Shown piece by piece: positions 37,606 to 46,168 of a stretch of 64,000 bases of DNA. The notes below the pieces were generated by a model, which had not been told where the DNA came from, did not search any database, and saw only the letters and a list, made by a program, of their open reading frames with translations. Source of the DNA: Enterobacter sp. R4-368 (GTDB lineage: Bacteria > Pseudomonadota > Gammaproteobacteria > Enterobacterales > Enterobacteriaceae); NCBI RefSeq assembly GCF_000410515.1, contig NC_021500.1, positions 3,534,001-3,598,000 of the forward strand, written 5' to 3'. How positions within the stretch are numbered: the first letter of the stretch is position 1; every line of letters starts with the position of its first letter. The translations under genes and the position numbers were made by a program.

Positions 37606-38526
37606 ATGTCAGATATGATCGCCAGGTTAATGGAACTTGCCCCGCAGGAGGGGTACAACCTGACCGCGCTGGCGGATGTGCGCATTTTGCGTTCCGATCG
37701 CCCGCTGGCCCGCACGCCGGTGCTGTACGATCCGGGGATCGTGATTGTCTGCCAGGGCAGCAAGCGGGGGTATTTCGGTCAGCAGATCTATCTTTACGAC
37801 GAACAGCACTACCTGGCGGTATCGGTTCCTGTGCCTTTTGTAATGGAAACGGATGCATCGGCAGACCACCCGCTGCTGGCGATTTACATGCATCTGGATT
37901 TTCAGGTTGCCGCAGATGTGATGCTGCAAATTGAACAGCACGGCTTTCCGCTGCTATCCGCTTCGCCGCAAAGCATGATCTCCAGCCCGATGGACGAGAC
38001 GCTGAAAACAGCGGTGCTGCGTTTACTGGAGACGCTCGGTAACCCGCTTGAGGCGGCAATCCTTGGTCCGGCGCGGGTACGGGAACTCTATTTTCGTGTT
38101 TTGACCGGCGCACAAGGCAATGCGATGCGCGCCGCGTTAGCCTTGCAGGGGCAGTTCGGTAAAATTGGCAAAACGCTGCGTTACATTCATGCGGCTTATG
38201 CTCAACCCTTAACGCTGTCGCAACTGGCTCAGCAAGCCGGGATGAGCGTGCCAACATTCCACAGTCATTTCAAAGCGATAACCCGCATGCCGCCAATGCA
38301 GTATGTGAAATCGGTACGGCTGCACCAGGCGCGGATGTTAATGGTTCGCCAGCGACTCACTGCCGCAGCGGCCTGTTACGCCGTCGGTTACGAAAGCCCG
38401 TCACAGTTTAACCGCGAATTCAAACGGCTCTTCGGTTTACCGCCGGCGGAGGAGGTCAGACGTATGCAAAACAGTTTTGCCGTTCCTCCGGCGCATTCAG
38501 CGTCGGAATACATATCGTCGCACTGA
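37606..38526 (+). CDS. AraC-family transcriptional regulator (AraC_N type)
   Basis: 306 residues from the ATG at 37606, with GAGG six bases upstream; in-frame starts at 37582 and 37594 are less well placed. The N-terminal cupin-like sensing domain (about 15-170, with GIVIVCQGSKRGYF) is of the AraC_N kind. Two helix-turn-helix motifs lie in residues 200-290 (TLSQLAQQAGMSVPTFHSHFK and AAACYAVGYESPSQFNREFKRLFG). It probably regulates the divergent SDR gene. Confidence 0.9.
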   Translation: MSDMIARLMELAPQEGYNLTALADVRILRSDRPLARTPVLYDPGIVIVCQGSKRGYFGQQIYLYDEQHYLAVSVPVPFVMETDASADHPLLAIYMHLDFQVAADVMLQIEQHGFPLLSASPQSMISSPMDETLKTAVLRLLETLGNPLEAAILGPARVRELYFRVLTGAQGNAMRAALALQGQFGKIGKTLRYIHAAYAQPLTLSQLAQQAGMSVPTFHSHFKAITRMPPMQYVKSVRLHQARMLMVRQRLTAAAACYAVGYESPSQFNREFKRLFGLPPAEEVRRMQNSFAVPPAHSASEYISSH

Positions 38527-38570
38527 AATGAGAATATGCAGGGAAGTATTGTGAAAATTGCGCGAGGAAA

Positions 38571-39035
38571 TCAACGCAAGTGATGCACAACCTGGTTGCT
38601 GCTGCCACGCCAGATAAGCATCGGGTCTTTCAGATCCTGAACAAATTTGCCGTCGATTAGCACGTTGATCAACCCGACCACCTCCCGCTGCGCGGCGTTC
38701 AGTTCGTCCATTTTGTAACCGGTCCACACCCAGATATCTTTACCGGGGCACTCGGCGCGGATGCGGGTCACCAGCTTTAAAATATCCGGCACGTTTTGCG
38801 GGTGCAGCGGATCGCCGCCGGAGAGCGAAATCCCCTGGCGTTTGATGCGCGTATCGTTGAGATCGGCAATGATCCGATCTTCCATTTCTTCAGTAAACGG
38901 CACGCCGGAGTTCAGCCGCCAGGTGCTTTTGTTGTAGCAGCCAGGGCATTCGTGTACGCAACCGGAGACGAACAGTGTGCAGCGGGTGCCGGGGCCGTTG
39001 ACGATGTCGACTGGATAGTATTGGTGGTAATTCAT
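38571..39035 (-). CDS. nrdG: NrdG, anaerobic ribonucleotide reductase activating enzyme
   Basis: A radical-SAM protein of 154 residues, identical in length to E. coli NrdG. The 4Fe-4S cluster motif CVHECPGC supplies Cys26, Cys30 and Cys33, and the SAM-binding GISLSGGDPL block is present. It makes the glycyl radical on NrdD. I chose the ATG at 39035 (MNYHQYYPVD). It follows nrdD in the same direction, but the gap is 261 bases because repeats are inserted there. Confidence 0.97.
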   Translation of the reverse strand: MNYHQYYPVDIVNGPGTRCTLFVSGCVHECPGCYNKSTWRLNSGVPFTEEMEDRIIADLNDTRIKRQGISLSGGDPLHPQNVPDILKLVTRIRAECPGKDIWVWTGYKMDELNAAQREVVGLINVLIDGKFVQDLKDPMLIWRGSSNQVVHHLR

Positions 39036-39046
39036 GTTTCCTCGTC

Positions 39047-39172
39047 GCATTTGGCGCTGTAGCTGCGTTGGCTACTCTCGCGCACCCGGGTCACTTACTT
39101 ATGTAAGCTCCCCGGGATTTACTCGTTTGCCGCCTTGCTACAACGTCAACTGCTTAGAGGAAACGTAGCAGA
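39047..39172. repeat. ERIC (intergenic repeat unit) element between nrdD and nrdG
   Basis: The centre of a long imperfect inverted repeat carries both diagnostic ERIC cores: ATGTAAGCTCCCCGGGATT (39101-39119), close to the ERIC1R sequence, and CACCCGGGTCACTTACTT (39083-39100), close to the complement of ERIC2. The flanking arms pair imperfectly. The ends are approximate. As RNA it would fold into a long hairpin within the nrdDG message. Confidence 0.85.
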
Positions 39173-39195
39173 GAAAAATCGTAGCGGCAGAAAAC

Positions 39196-39225
39196 GTAGG
39201 CCCGATAAGCGTAGCGCCATCGGGC
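39196..39225. repeat. REP element between nrdD and nrdG
   Basis: GTAGGCCCGATAAGCGTAGC followed by GCCATCGGGC is a typical repetitive extragenic palindrome of enterobacteria, with GCCCGAT pairing to ATCGGGC. It lies between the ERIC element and the nrdD stop and can block 3' exonucleases. Confidence 0.85.
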
Positions 39226-39256
39226 AATCAGGTACGGTGAAATCACTGACTGTGTG

Positions 39257-39287
39257 CCCGGCGCGGGTAAACGCCACTCACCGGGCG
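39257..39287. repeat. REP-like hairpin directly after nrdD
   Basis: GCCCGG and CCGGGC bracket a 19-base GC-rich interior, nine bases past the nrdD stop. With the neighbouring REP it forms a small BIME-like pair. There is no T tract, so read-through into nrdG is expected. Confidence 0.65.
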
Positions 39288-39296
39288 ACGGAGGTG

Positions 39297-41432
39297 TTAA
39301 CCGATTTGCCCGTTGCCGAGGTGTTTCACGCGGCGTTTCACTTCTTCCTGCTTGCCGGCGTTGAACGGACGCGCGTCCGGGCTGCCGAGGTAGCCGCAAA
39401 CGCGGCGGGTAACGGAGACGCGGGACGCGTCGTGGTTACCGCATTTCGGGCAGGTAAAGCCTTTGCTGGTGCATTCGAACTCGCCGGTAAAACCGCACTC
39501 GTAACACTCATCAATTGGCGTGTTGGTGCCGTAATACGGCACGTGCTGATAGCTGTAATCCCAGACATCTTCCAGTGCGCGCAGGTTGTGCTGAATGTTC
39601 GGATACTCGCCGTAGCAGATAAAACCACCGCTGGCTAACGGCGGGTACGGCGCTTCGAAATCGATTTTGTCGTACGGGTTCACCTTTTTCTCGACATCAA
39701 GGTGGAAGCTGTTGGTGTAGTAACCTTTATCGGTCACACCTTCTACCACGCCGAAATCGGCGGTATCGATACGGCAGAAACGGTCACACAGGTTTTCGCT
39801 CGGCGTGCTGTAAAGGCTAAAACCGTAACCGGTCTCTTCTTTCCACTGATCCACCGCCTGGCGCAGGCGTTCCACAATTGCCACGCCTTTGGCGCGCAGT
39901 GCTTCGCTGTCGTAGATATGCTTGTTGCCGGACAGCGCGTTGATCGTTTCGTGTATGCCGATATAACCCAGCGAAATCGACGCGCGGCCGTTTTTAAAGA
40001 TCGGCGCGATATCGTCGTCCGCTTTCAGGCGCACGCCGCAAGCCCCTTCCATATAGAGGATCGGCGCAACGCGGGCTTTCACCCCTTCGAGGCGCGCGAT
40101 GCGGGTCATCAGCGCTTTTTTCGCCAGTTGCAGGCGGCTGTCCAGCAGTTTCCAGAACGCCGCTTCATCGCCTTTCGCTTCCAGCGCGATGCGCGGCAGG
40201 TTAAGGCTGATGACGCCGAGGTTGTTACGCCCGTCATGAATTTGTTCGCCATTCTCTTCATACACGCCAAGGAAGCTGCGGCAGCCCATCGGCGTTTTAA
40301 ACGAACCGGTCACTTTGACGACCTGATCGTAATTGAGAATATCCGGGTACATGCGCTTGCTCGCGCACTCCAGCGCCAGTTGTTTGATGTCGTAATTCGG
40401 ATCGTCGAACTTGTGATTCAGACCATCGCGGATGGCGAACACCAGTTTCGGGAACACGGCGGTTTTACGGTTTTTACCCAGACCTGCTATGCGGTTACGC
40501 AGGATCGACTGCTGGATCAAGCGGGATTCCCAACTGGTGCCCAGCCCGAAACCGAAGGTGACAAACGGTGTCTGGCCGTTCGCGGTATGCAGGGTGTTAA
40601 CTTCATATTCCAGCGACTGGAACGCGTCGTAACACTCTTTCTCGGTGCGGCTGCGCGCATAGCCGTCGGCATCCGGGATGTTCCACTCGCTGGCGACTTT
40701 GCGGTGTTTTTCGAAGCTGGCGCTGACGAAGGGTGCCAGCACTTCATCGATCCGGTTGATGGTGGTGCCGCCATAAATATGGCTGGCGACCTGGGCGATG
40801 ATCTGCGCGGTAACCGCCGTGGCGGTCGAGATCGATTTTGGCGGTTCAATCTCCGCGTTGCCCATTTTGAAGCCGTGGGTCAGCATGCCTTTCAGATCGA
40901 TCAGCATACAGTTGAACATCGGGAAGAACGGGGAGTAGTCGAGATCGTGATAGTGGATCTCACCGCGTTCGTGCGCCAGTACCACATCGCGCGGCAACAA
41001 ATGCTGGCGCGCGTAGTGTTTGGCGACAATTCCCGCCAGCAGATCGCGCTGAGTCGGGATCACTTTACTGTCTTTGTTGGCGTTCTCATTGAGCAGCGCC
41101 GAGTTGGTTTGCTCAACAAGACCGCGAATATCCTGGTTCAGACGGCCGCGTTTTTCACGGGCGATATCGCGATCGTGGCGATACTCAATGTAGGCACGTG
41201 CCAGTTGTTTGTACGGCCCGGACATCAACTGGTTTTCGACGGCAGTCTGGATTTCGCTAATATCGACCTGCGATCGGCCCTGCATCTGACGACTAATTAC
41301 CTCTGCGACGGTGGCGCAATAGTCTGCGTCATCGACTCCCGCTGCTTTAGCTGCACGCAAAATGGCTTCTTGTATGCGCTCTGAGTTGAAAGGCACTTTA
41401 CAGCCATCTCGTTTCATCACATGCGGTGTCAT
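39297..41432 (-). CDS. nrdD: NrdD, anaerobic ribonucleoside-triphosphate reductase
   Basis: The glycyl-radical class III reductase that makes dNTP precursors without oxygen. I use the ATG at 41432, five bases after GGAG, giving 711 residues (E. coli 712). An ATP-cone allosteric domain is at the N-terminus (MKRDGCKVPFNSERI). The C-terminus holds a zinc site of two Cys pairs (CYECG and CPKCG) and the radical loop RRVCGYLGSPDARPF with its conserved Gly. It is activated by NrdG. Upstream are NrdR, FNR and DnaA motifs. Confidence 0.98.
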   Translation of the reverse strand: MTPHVMKRDGCKVPFNSERIQEAILRAAKAAGVDDADYCATVAEVISRQMQGRSQVDISEIQTAVENQLMSGPYKQLARAYIEYRHDRDIAREKRGRLNQDIRGLVEQTNSALLNENANKDSKVIPTQRDLLAGIVAKHYARQHLLPRDVVLAHERGEIHYHDLDYSPFFPMFNCMLIDLKGMLTHGFKMGNAEIEPPKSISTATAVTAQIIAQVASHIYGGTTINRIDEVLAPFVSASFEKHRKVASEWNIPDADGYARSRTEKECYDAFQSLEYEVNTLHTANGQTPFVTFGFGLGTSWESRLIQQSILRNRIAGLGKNRKTAVFPKLVFAIRDGLNHKFDDPNYDIKQLALECASKRMYPDILNYDQVVKVTGSFKTPMGCRSFLGVYEENGEQIHDGRNNLGVISLNLPRIALEAKGDEAAFWKLLDSRLQLAKKALMTRIARLEGVKARVAPILYMEGACGVRLKADDDIAPIFKNGRASISLGYIGIHETINALSGNKHIYDSEALRAKGVAIVERLRQAVDQWKEETGYGFSLYSTPSENLCDRFCRIDTADFGVVEGVTDKGYYTNSFHLDVEKKVNPYDKIDFEAPYPPLASGGFICYGEYPNIQHNLRALEDVWDYSYQHVPYYGTNTPIDECYECGFTGEFECTSKGFTCPKCGNHDASRVSVTRRVCGYLGSPDARPFNAGKQEEVKRRVKHLGNGQIG

Positions 41433-41456
41433 GATCACTCCATTTTAGAAAACAGG

Positions 41457-41544
41457 TTATCCACAATATGAGGACGCGCAGACTGGCTGGTTATTCATTA
41501 CTAAAACCAATAAGTTCGTCCCATCCAGGCCCGTGTTATCCACA
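41457..41544. promoter_or_regulatory. Two perfect DnaA boxes in the nrdD leader
   Basis: TTATCCACA occurs at 41457-41465 and again at 41536-41544, both in the same orientation and 79 bp apart, between the NrdR/FNR sites and the nrdD start. Both match the strict DnaA consensus. DnaA control of the aerobic nrdAB operon is known in E. coli; control of nrdD here is inferred. Confidence 0.65.
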
Positions 41545-41593
41545 GCGTGTATCGCTTTCGCGGTGGTCAGCTTGTTCGAATAGTAGTCGATTA

Positions 41594-41640
41594 ATACAAC
41601 ATATAGGGCCGGGGTGCATTCTAATTTCTATATATAGTGA
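41594..41640. promoter_or_regulatory. Pair of NrdR boxes upstream of nrdD
   Basis: TTTCTATATATAGTGA (41625-41640) and ATACAACATATAGGGC (41594-41609) fit the 16-bp NrdR consensus, whose core is CWATATATWG. Their spacing is exactly 31 bp, about three helical turns, as found for cooperative NrdR pairs. NrdR is the ATP/dATP-sensing repressor of ribonucleotide reductase genes. Confidence 0.85.
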
Positions 41641-41650
41641 TTTGCATCAA
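41637..41650. promoter_or_regulatory. FNR box upstream of nrdD
   Basis: GTGATTTGCATCAA matches TTGATNNNNATCAA in nine of ten defined positions and overlaps the distal NrdR box by four bases. It should activate nrdDG when oxygen is absent, in competition with NrdR. Confidence 0.75.
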
Positions 41651-41762
41651 ACATGTTTGCGTTTTTATTGACTCAGGACAAAGTAAAAACCGGATAGCGC
41701 AGAGGACGGGCGCTCTGAGGAAATGTAAATTCAGGCATTCTCGTTTTGACTAAAAATTCAAC

Positions 41763-41794
41763 AAAAACAGCAGGTTTATGCCTGCTGTTTTTTT
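41763..41794. terminator. Terminator of treC
   Basis: A ten-pair stem (AAACAGCAGG / CCTGCTGTTT) with a TTTATG loop has A-runs on its left and T-runs on its right. It ends treBC on the minus strand 23 bases after the stop codon. No read-through into nrdD is expected. Confidence 0.88.
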
Positions 41795-41816
41795 GCGCCA
41801 GGGAAGTGGAAAACGC

Positions 41817-43472
41817 TTATTTTTGATGCCACCACACGGCTTCGAACGGCCGCAGGGTCATTTCACTGGGAACAGGGGAAACTTCCGCATAGTTGCTGAT
41901 GACCACCTGCCAATCGCCCGGCAGGGTTTCTGGCCGCCACGGCTGGAACTGATTGCTGAGGTTGGCGATAACCAACAACGTTTCTCCCTGCCACTGACGG
42001 CGGTAGCACCATAAATGTGGGTGAGTGGGGAGAAGATCCTGATAATCGCCCCAACAGAGTATCGGCAAGTTTTTACGCAGGCGAATCAACGACTGGTAGG
42101 TATAGAACACCGAATCGCGATCGTTGACCGCGTTTTCGACGTTGATTTCCCGATAGTTATCGCACAGACCAATCCACGGATCGGCAGTGGTGAAACCGGC
42201 GTTTTTACGCGCGGTCCACTGCATCGGCGTGCGGCTGTTATCGCGCGATTTACTGGCGAGGATCGCCAGCAGCGCTTCCGGCTCGCGCCCGGCGGCACGC
42301 AGTTCGGCAAACATATTCTGGCTTTCCACATCGCGGTAGTCGGTAATGCGCGCAAAATGCGGGTTGGTCATACCGATCTCTTCGCCCTGATAAATGTACG
42401 GCGTGCCCTGCATGCCGTGCAGCACCAGCGCCAGCATTTTGGCGGCGGGCACGCGCAGCGCGCCTTCTTCGCCAAAGCGCGACACAATGCGCGGTTGATC
42501 GTGGTTACACCAGAACAGCGCGTTCCACGCCACGTTGTGCATCCCTTGCTGCCAGTGGCGGAACAGCGATTTCAACGCCACAAAATCCGGTTTCGCCAGC
42601 GACCATTTTTCACCGTCGGGATAGTCAACTTTCAGATGGTGGAAGTTAAACGTCATCGACAGCTCGCTGCCGTCGAGTGCGCCGTAGCGCTGGCAATGTT
42701 CCAGCGTGGTGGATGACATCTCACCGACCGTCATCAACTCGCGCGGGCGAAAAACCTCGCGGCTCATCTCCTGCAAAAACTCATGGGCGCGTGGGCCATC
42801 GGTATAAAAACGTCGCCCGTCGCCGCTGTGATCGTCGGGGAAATCCTGCTGTTTGGAGATTAAATTCACCACATCGAGACGCAAACCGTCGACACCGCGA
42901 TCGGCCCAGAAGGTGCAGACTTTTTTCAGCTCGTCGCGTACCGCCGGGTTTTCCCAGTTGAGATCTGCCTGCTCTGGCGCGAACAGATGCAAATAGTACT
43001 GGCCGCTCTGGCTGTGCCAGCGCCATGCGCTGCCGCCGAATTTCGAACGCCAGTTATTCGGCGGCGTTTCTGGTTCGCCGTCGCGCCAGATATAGAAAGA
43101 ACGGTATGGGCTGTCCGGATCCTGCGATGCCTGGAACCAGGCATGCTGGGTCGAGGTGTGGTTGAACACCATATCCAGCACCAGGCGGATACCGCGCTGG
43201 TGCGCCTGGGCGACCAGTTCATCAAAGTCTGCCAGGGTGCCGTAAAGCGGATCGATGGCGGTGTAATTCGCCACGTCGTAGCCGTTATCCACCTGCGGGG
43301 AGATATAAAATGGCGTCAGCCAGATGGCGTCGACGCCGAGGGTTTGTAAGTAGTCGAGGCGCGTAATCACGCCGCGTAAATCACCGGTGCCAGTGCCGGT
43401 CGTGTCCTGAAAACTCTTTGGGTAAATCTGGTAGATAACGCCGTTTTGCCACCAGTGGGGAAGGGTATTCAT
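41817..43472 (-). CDS. treC: TreC, trehalose-6-phosphate hydrolase
   Basis: A cytosolic GH13 enzyme that splits trehalose-6-phosphate into glucose and glucose-6-phosphate. I pick the second of two adjacent ATG codons (43472), which gives 551 residues as in E. coli and seven bases to AGGA. Conserved GH13 regions are visible: DMVFNHTS, DGLRLDVVN (nucleophile Asp), MTVGEMSS (acid/base Glu) and FWCNHDQPR. It is downstream of treB with a 45-base gap. Confidence 0.97.
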   Translation of the reverse strand: MNTLPHWWQNGVIYQIYPKSFQDTTGTGTGDLRGVITRLDYLQTLGVDAIWLTPFYISPQVDNGYDVANYTAIDPLYGTLADFDELVAQAHQRGIRLVLDMVFNHTSTQHAWFQASQDPDSPYRSFYIWRDGEPETPPNNWRSKFGGSAWRWHSQSGQYYLHLFAPEQADLNWENPAVRDELKKVCTFWADRGVDGLRLDVVNLISKQQDFPDDHSGDGRRFYTDGPRAHEFLQEMSREVFRPRELMTVGEMSSTTLEHCQRYGALDGSELSMTFNFHHLKVDYPDGEKWSLAKPDFVALKSLFRHWQQGMHNVAWNALFWCNHDQPRIVSRFGEEGALRVPAAKMLALVLHGMQGTPYIYQGEEIGMTNPHFARITDYRDVESQNMFAELRAAGREPEALLAILASKSRDNSRTPMQWTARKNAGFTTADPWIGLCDNYREINVENAVNDRDSVFYTYQSLIRLRKNLPILCWGDYQDLLPTHPHLWCYRRQWQGETLLVIANLSNQFQPWRPETLPGDWQVVISNYAEVSPVPSEMTLRPFEAVWWHQK

Positions 43473-43517
43473 CATGATTTCCTGCGAAAACGAAGGGGCG
43501 CAAACGCGCCCCAAAAA

Positions 43518-44936
43518 TTACACAATCTGCAATGTGCCGTGACGGAACTTACGCTGATAAACAAAGGAGGTCAGCACCAGCGGGATGACAACCGCCACCG
43601 CTGTAGCCAGTGCGAAGACCTGCCAAAAAGCGGGTTGAATCGAGAGGAAACCCGGCAGACCCGCCACGCCAATCCCGTTCGCCAGCACGCCGTTAAGGCC
43701 GCACAACAACCCGGCAAGGCCGGAACCGATCATCGCGCACAGCATCGGGAAGCGATATTTCAGGTTGATGCCGTACATGGCCGGCTCGGTTACGCCGAGA
43801 AACGCGGAGATAGCCGCCGGAACCGAGATTTCACGTTCATTCTCTTTACGGCTGGAGATAATGATGCCCACTACCGCCGAGGCCTGTGCAACGTTTGACA
43901 GCGCAATCAACGGCCACACCGGCGTACCGCCCATGTTCTGAATCATCTGCATGTCGATAGCCAGCGTGGTCTGGTGCACACCGGTAATCACCAGCGGTGC
44001 GTAGAGGAAACCAAACAGCGTCGCGCCAATCGGGGCGAAGCTGCCTGTCATCAGATGGCGAACCGCCCACGCCACGCCGTCACCAATCATGCGACCGAAC
44101 GGGCCGATTAGCGCATGTGCCAGGAAGACCGCCAGGATCAGCGAACAGACCGGAACAATCACCAGATAGAGGGAGTCCGGTATCAGCTTTTTAAGCCGCG
44201 TTTCAATAATGCCGAGCGCCAGGCCCGCCAGCAGTGCCGGGATCACCTGCGCCTGATAGCCCACTTTCGCGATGCTGAACAGACCAAAGTTCCACACTTC
44301 CGGCACCTGCGAACCCAGTAAATAAGCATTCATCAACTGTGGTGAAACCAGCGTTACGCCGAGGATGATGCCGAGGATTGGCGTTCCGCCCATTTTGCGC
44401 ACCGCAGACCAGCAAACGCCGACCGGCAGATAGAAGAAGACCGCTTCACCAATCAGCCAGAGAAAGTCATACACGGTTTTCAATGGCGGAAATATCTGCA
44501 CCAGCGTCTGGCCGTTGCTCATCGGCACATCGCCGACAATGTTGCGAAAACCGAGGATCAAACCGCCGCTAATCAGTGCGGGCAGCAGCGGGAAGAAGAT
44601 TTCCGCGAAGTGGGAGATTAAGCGCTCGTGCCATTTCATATTTTGTCGCGCTGCCTGTTTGGCCTGCTCTTTATCCGCATGAGCCAGACCGGTGGCGGCG
44701 AGCAACGCCTGATAGTAGTCGCCGACGTTGGTGCCGATCACCACCTGGAACTGCCCGGCGTTGGTGAAACAGCCTTTGACCATCGGTAGCTGGTCAATCG
44801 CTTTTGGGTCGGCGGCGCCCGGGTTATTTAATACAAAACGCAAACGGGTAATACAGTGACTGACCGTCGCGATGTTTTCGCGTCCGCCAACCAGCGTAAT
44901 AAGTTGTTCAATATCTGATGGATTGACTTTGCTCAT
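43518..44936 (-). CDS. treB: TreB, trehalose-specific PTS EIIBC component
   Basis: A 472-residue inner-membrane permease with an N-terminal EIIB domain (the phosphorylated Cys lies in VSHCITRLRFVL, about residue 28) and a C-terminal EIIC domain with about ten membrane helices (from residue 105). It takes up trehalose as trehalose-6-phosphate, using EIIA-Glc. The ATG at 44936 lies seven bases after GAGG. It is the first gene of treBC and has a TreR operator upstream. Confidence 0.97.
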   Translation of the reverse strand: MSKVNPSDIEQLITLVGGRENIATVSHCITRLRFVLNNPGAADPKAIDQLPMVKGCFTNAGQFQVVIGTNVGDYYQALLAATGLAHADKEQAKQAARQNMKWHERLISHFAEIFFPLLPALISGGLILGFRNIVGDVPMSNGQTLVQIFPPLKTVYDFLWLIGEAVFFYLPVGVCWSAVRKMGGTPILGIILGVTLVSPQLMNAYLLGSQVPEVWNFGLFSIAKVGYQAQVIPALLAGLALGIIETRLKKLIPDSLYLVIVPVCSLILAVFLAHALIGPFGRMIGDGVAWAVRHLMTGSFAPIGATLFGFLYAPLVITGVHQTTLAIDMQMIQNMGGTPVWPLIALSNVAQASAVVGIIISSRKENEREISVPAAISAFLGVTEPAMYGINLKYRFPMLCAMIGSGLAGLLCGLNGVLANGIGVAGLPGFLSIQPAFWQVFALATAVAVVIPLVLTSFVYQRKFRHGTLQIV

Positions 44937-45014
44937 CCTGGTGCCTCTCGGGGGGAGAAATGATGCGTAACATGACCGAGGCAAAGCGTAACCGCAGGCA
45001 AAAAAATTAAAAAT

Positions 45015-45026
45015 GGGAACGTTCCC
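45015..45026. promoter_or_regulatory. TreR operator in the treB promoter
   Basis: GGGAACGTTCCC is a perfect 12-bp palindrome (followed by G) 79 bp upstream of the treB start, in the short gap between treR and treB. It is the expected type of site for the LacI-family repressor TreR. Confidence 0.75.
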
Positions 45027-45063
45027 GAAACTTGGCGAGGATCACAATAAACGATAAAGCGGC

Positions 45064-46011
45064 TTAAACGAGGCGGGCAGGGATCACGATTTGGCGAGGC
45101 GTGGCGCGGCCATTAACCTGTTCTATTAATTGCGCGGCGGCCTGGCGGCCCGCTTCGGCGTAACCGGGATCAACGGTCACAATTTCCGGGTGCAGAAACT
45201 TCATCAGCGGCGTATTGCCGACGCTGGCCAGTTGCAGATTATCAATGCGCTGTTCCTGCAAATATTTACTGGCACCGAGCGCCAGCGTATCGGTCGCGCA
45301 GAGCAGCGCGGTGGTGTCCGGGGTTAAAACGTGGGCGACATGTTCATAACCCTGCTTCATGGCAAGGCCCGGTAAGGCGAACGTTGGTTCGAGCTGGTGT
45401 TTTTGACAAAACGCCATATAGGCGTCGTGGCGGCGTTTGCCGGTGGTGGCATCGCTGTGCGGGACGCCAATAAAACTGATATGGCGATGCCCACGGGCAT
45501 AAAGATTTTCCATCAATAGCTGGATTGCGCCGTCATCATCGTAACAGACCGAGGCGAAACCACTGGCGTCGCGCGCCAGCAGCACCAGCGACGACTGCCA
45601 GGCAGTAAGCAGGCTTTCGGTGACGCCGGTAAAGCCAAACAGCACCACGCCATCAATATTACGGTGGCTCAGCATCTGCAAATGCTCTTCGACTAACTGC
45701 GGCGAGAACTGGCTTTCCATCATAATCGGGTCATAACCCTGTTCGTAAAACGCCGGGAGCATGGTCTGTACGGCAAGGTTTTCCGAGAGCGAATCCAGAC
45801 GCGAGACGATAATCGCCACCACTTTATCGCTCTGTCCGCGCATGGCGCGCGCGGAGCGGGAAGGGGAGAAACCGTGCTGATTGACCACCGCTTCCACCCG
45901 TTCGCGTGTGCGCTGGCTGACGCCGCTTTCGTTATTCAGCACACGGGAAACAGTGGATTTGCCCACGCCGCTTAAGCGTGCGATGTCTTTGATTGTCAGC
46001 CGGTTTTGCAT
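45064..46011 (-). CDS. treR: TreR, LacI-family trehalose operon repressor
   Basis: 315 residues, as in E. coli. The N-terminal HTH (TIKDIARLSGVGKSTVSRVLNN) is followed by a hinge and a periplasmic-binding-protein-like domain that senses trehalose-6-phosphate. It lies upstream of treB in the same direction, with 127 bp between, where its operator is found. It controls treBC. Confidence 0.96.
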   Translation of the reverse strand: MQNRLTIKDIARLSGVGKSTVSRVLNNESGVSQRTRERVEAVVNQHGFSPSRSARAMRGQSDKVVAIIVSRLDSLSENLAVQTMLPAFYEQGYDPIMMESQFSPQLVEEHLQMLSHRNIDGVVLFGFTGVTESLLTAWQSSLVLLARDASGFASVCYDDDGAIQLLMENLYARGHRHISFIGVPHSDATTGKRRHDAYMAFCQKHQLEPTFALPGLAMKQGYEHVAHVLTPDTTALLCATDTLALGASKYLQEQRIDNLQLASVGNTPLMKFLHPEIVTVDPGYAEAGRQAAAQLIEQVNGRATPRQIVIPARLV

Positions 46012-46127
46012 ACTTCAATCCTTTCCTGATGGGGGCGGGTTGCAGGATAAAGGAGTTTTGCATCCCTTCCAAGCGCCAGCAATGAGCAAAGTCTGGTTTA
46101 TGCACTTTGTGCTACCAATTGATGGTG

Positions 46128-46162
46128 TGTATATGTTTGGTTTAATTCAGCGGAGCTATGAT
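46128..46162 (+). promoter_or_regulatory. PhoP-dependent promoter of mgtA
   Basis: TGTATA, five bases, then GGTTTA form a PhoP box whose half-sites are spaced 11 bp apart. Twelve bases further is the -10 hexamer TATGAT (46157-46162). This is the standard class II PhoP promoter layout and predicts a start near 46169, giving a leader of about 228 nt. Confidence 0.82.
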
Positions 46163-46168
46163 ACCGCT

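Noticed and set aside
25786..38526. The accessory block as a recent horizontally acquired island
   Set aside because: It is an insertion relative to E. coli, but I saw no integrase, tRNA border, direct repeats or obvious shift in GC or codon use, so recent transfer is not supported.
39702..41384. 560-codon open frame antisense to nrdD
   Set aside because: It lies entirely within the highly conserved nrdD gene; its composition (long runs of Arg, Val, Phe, Ala) is that of a GC-rich antisense shadow and there is no ribosome-binding support.
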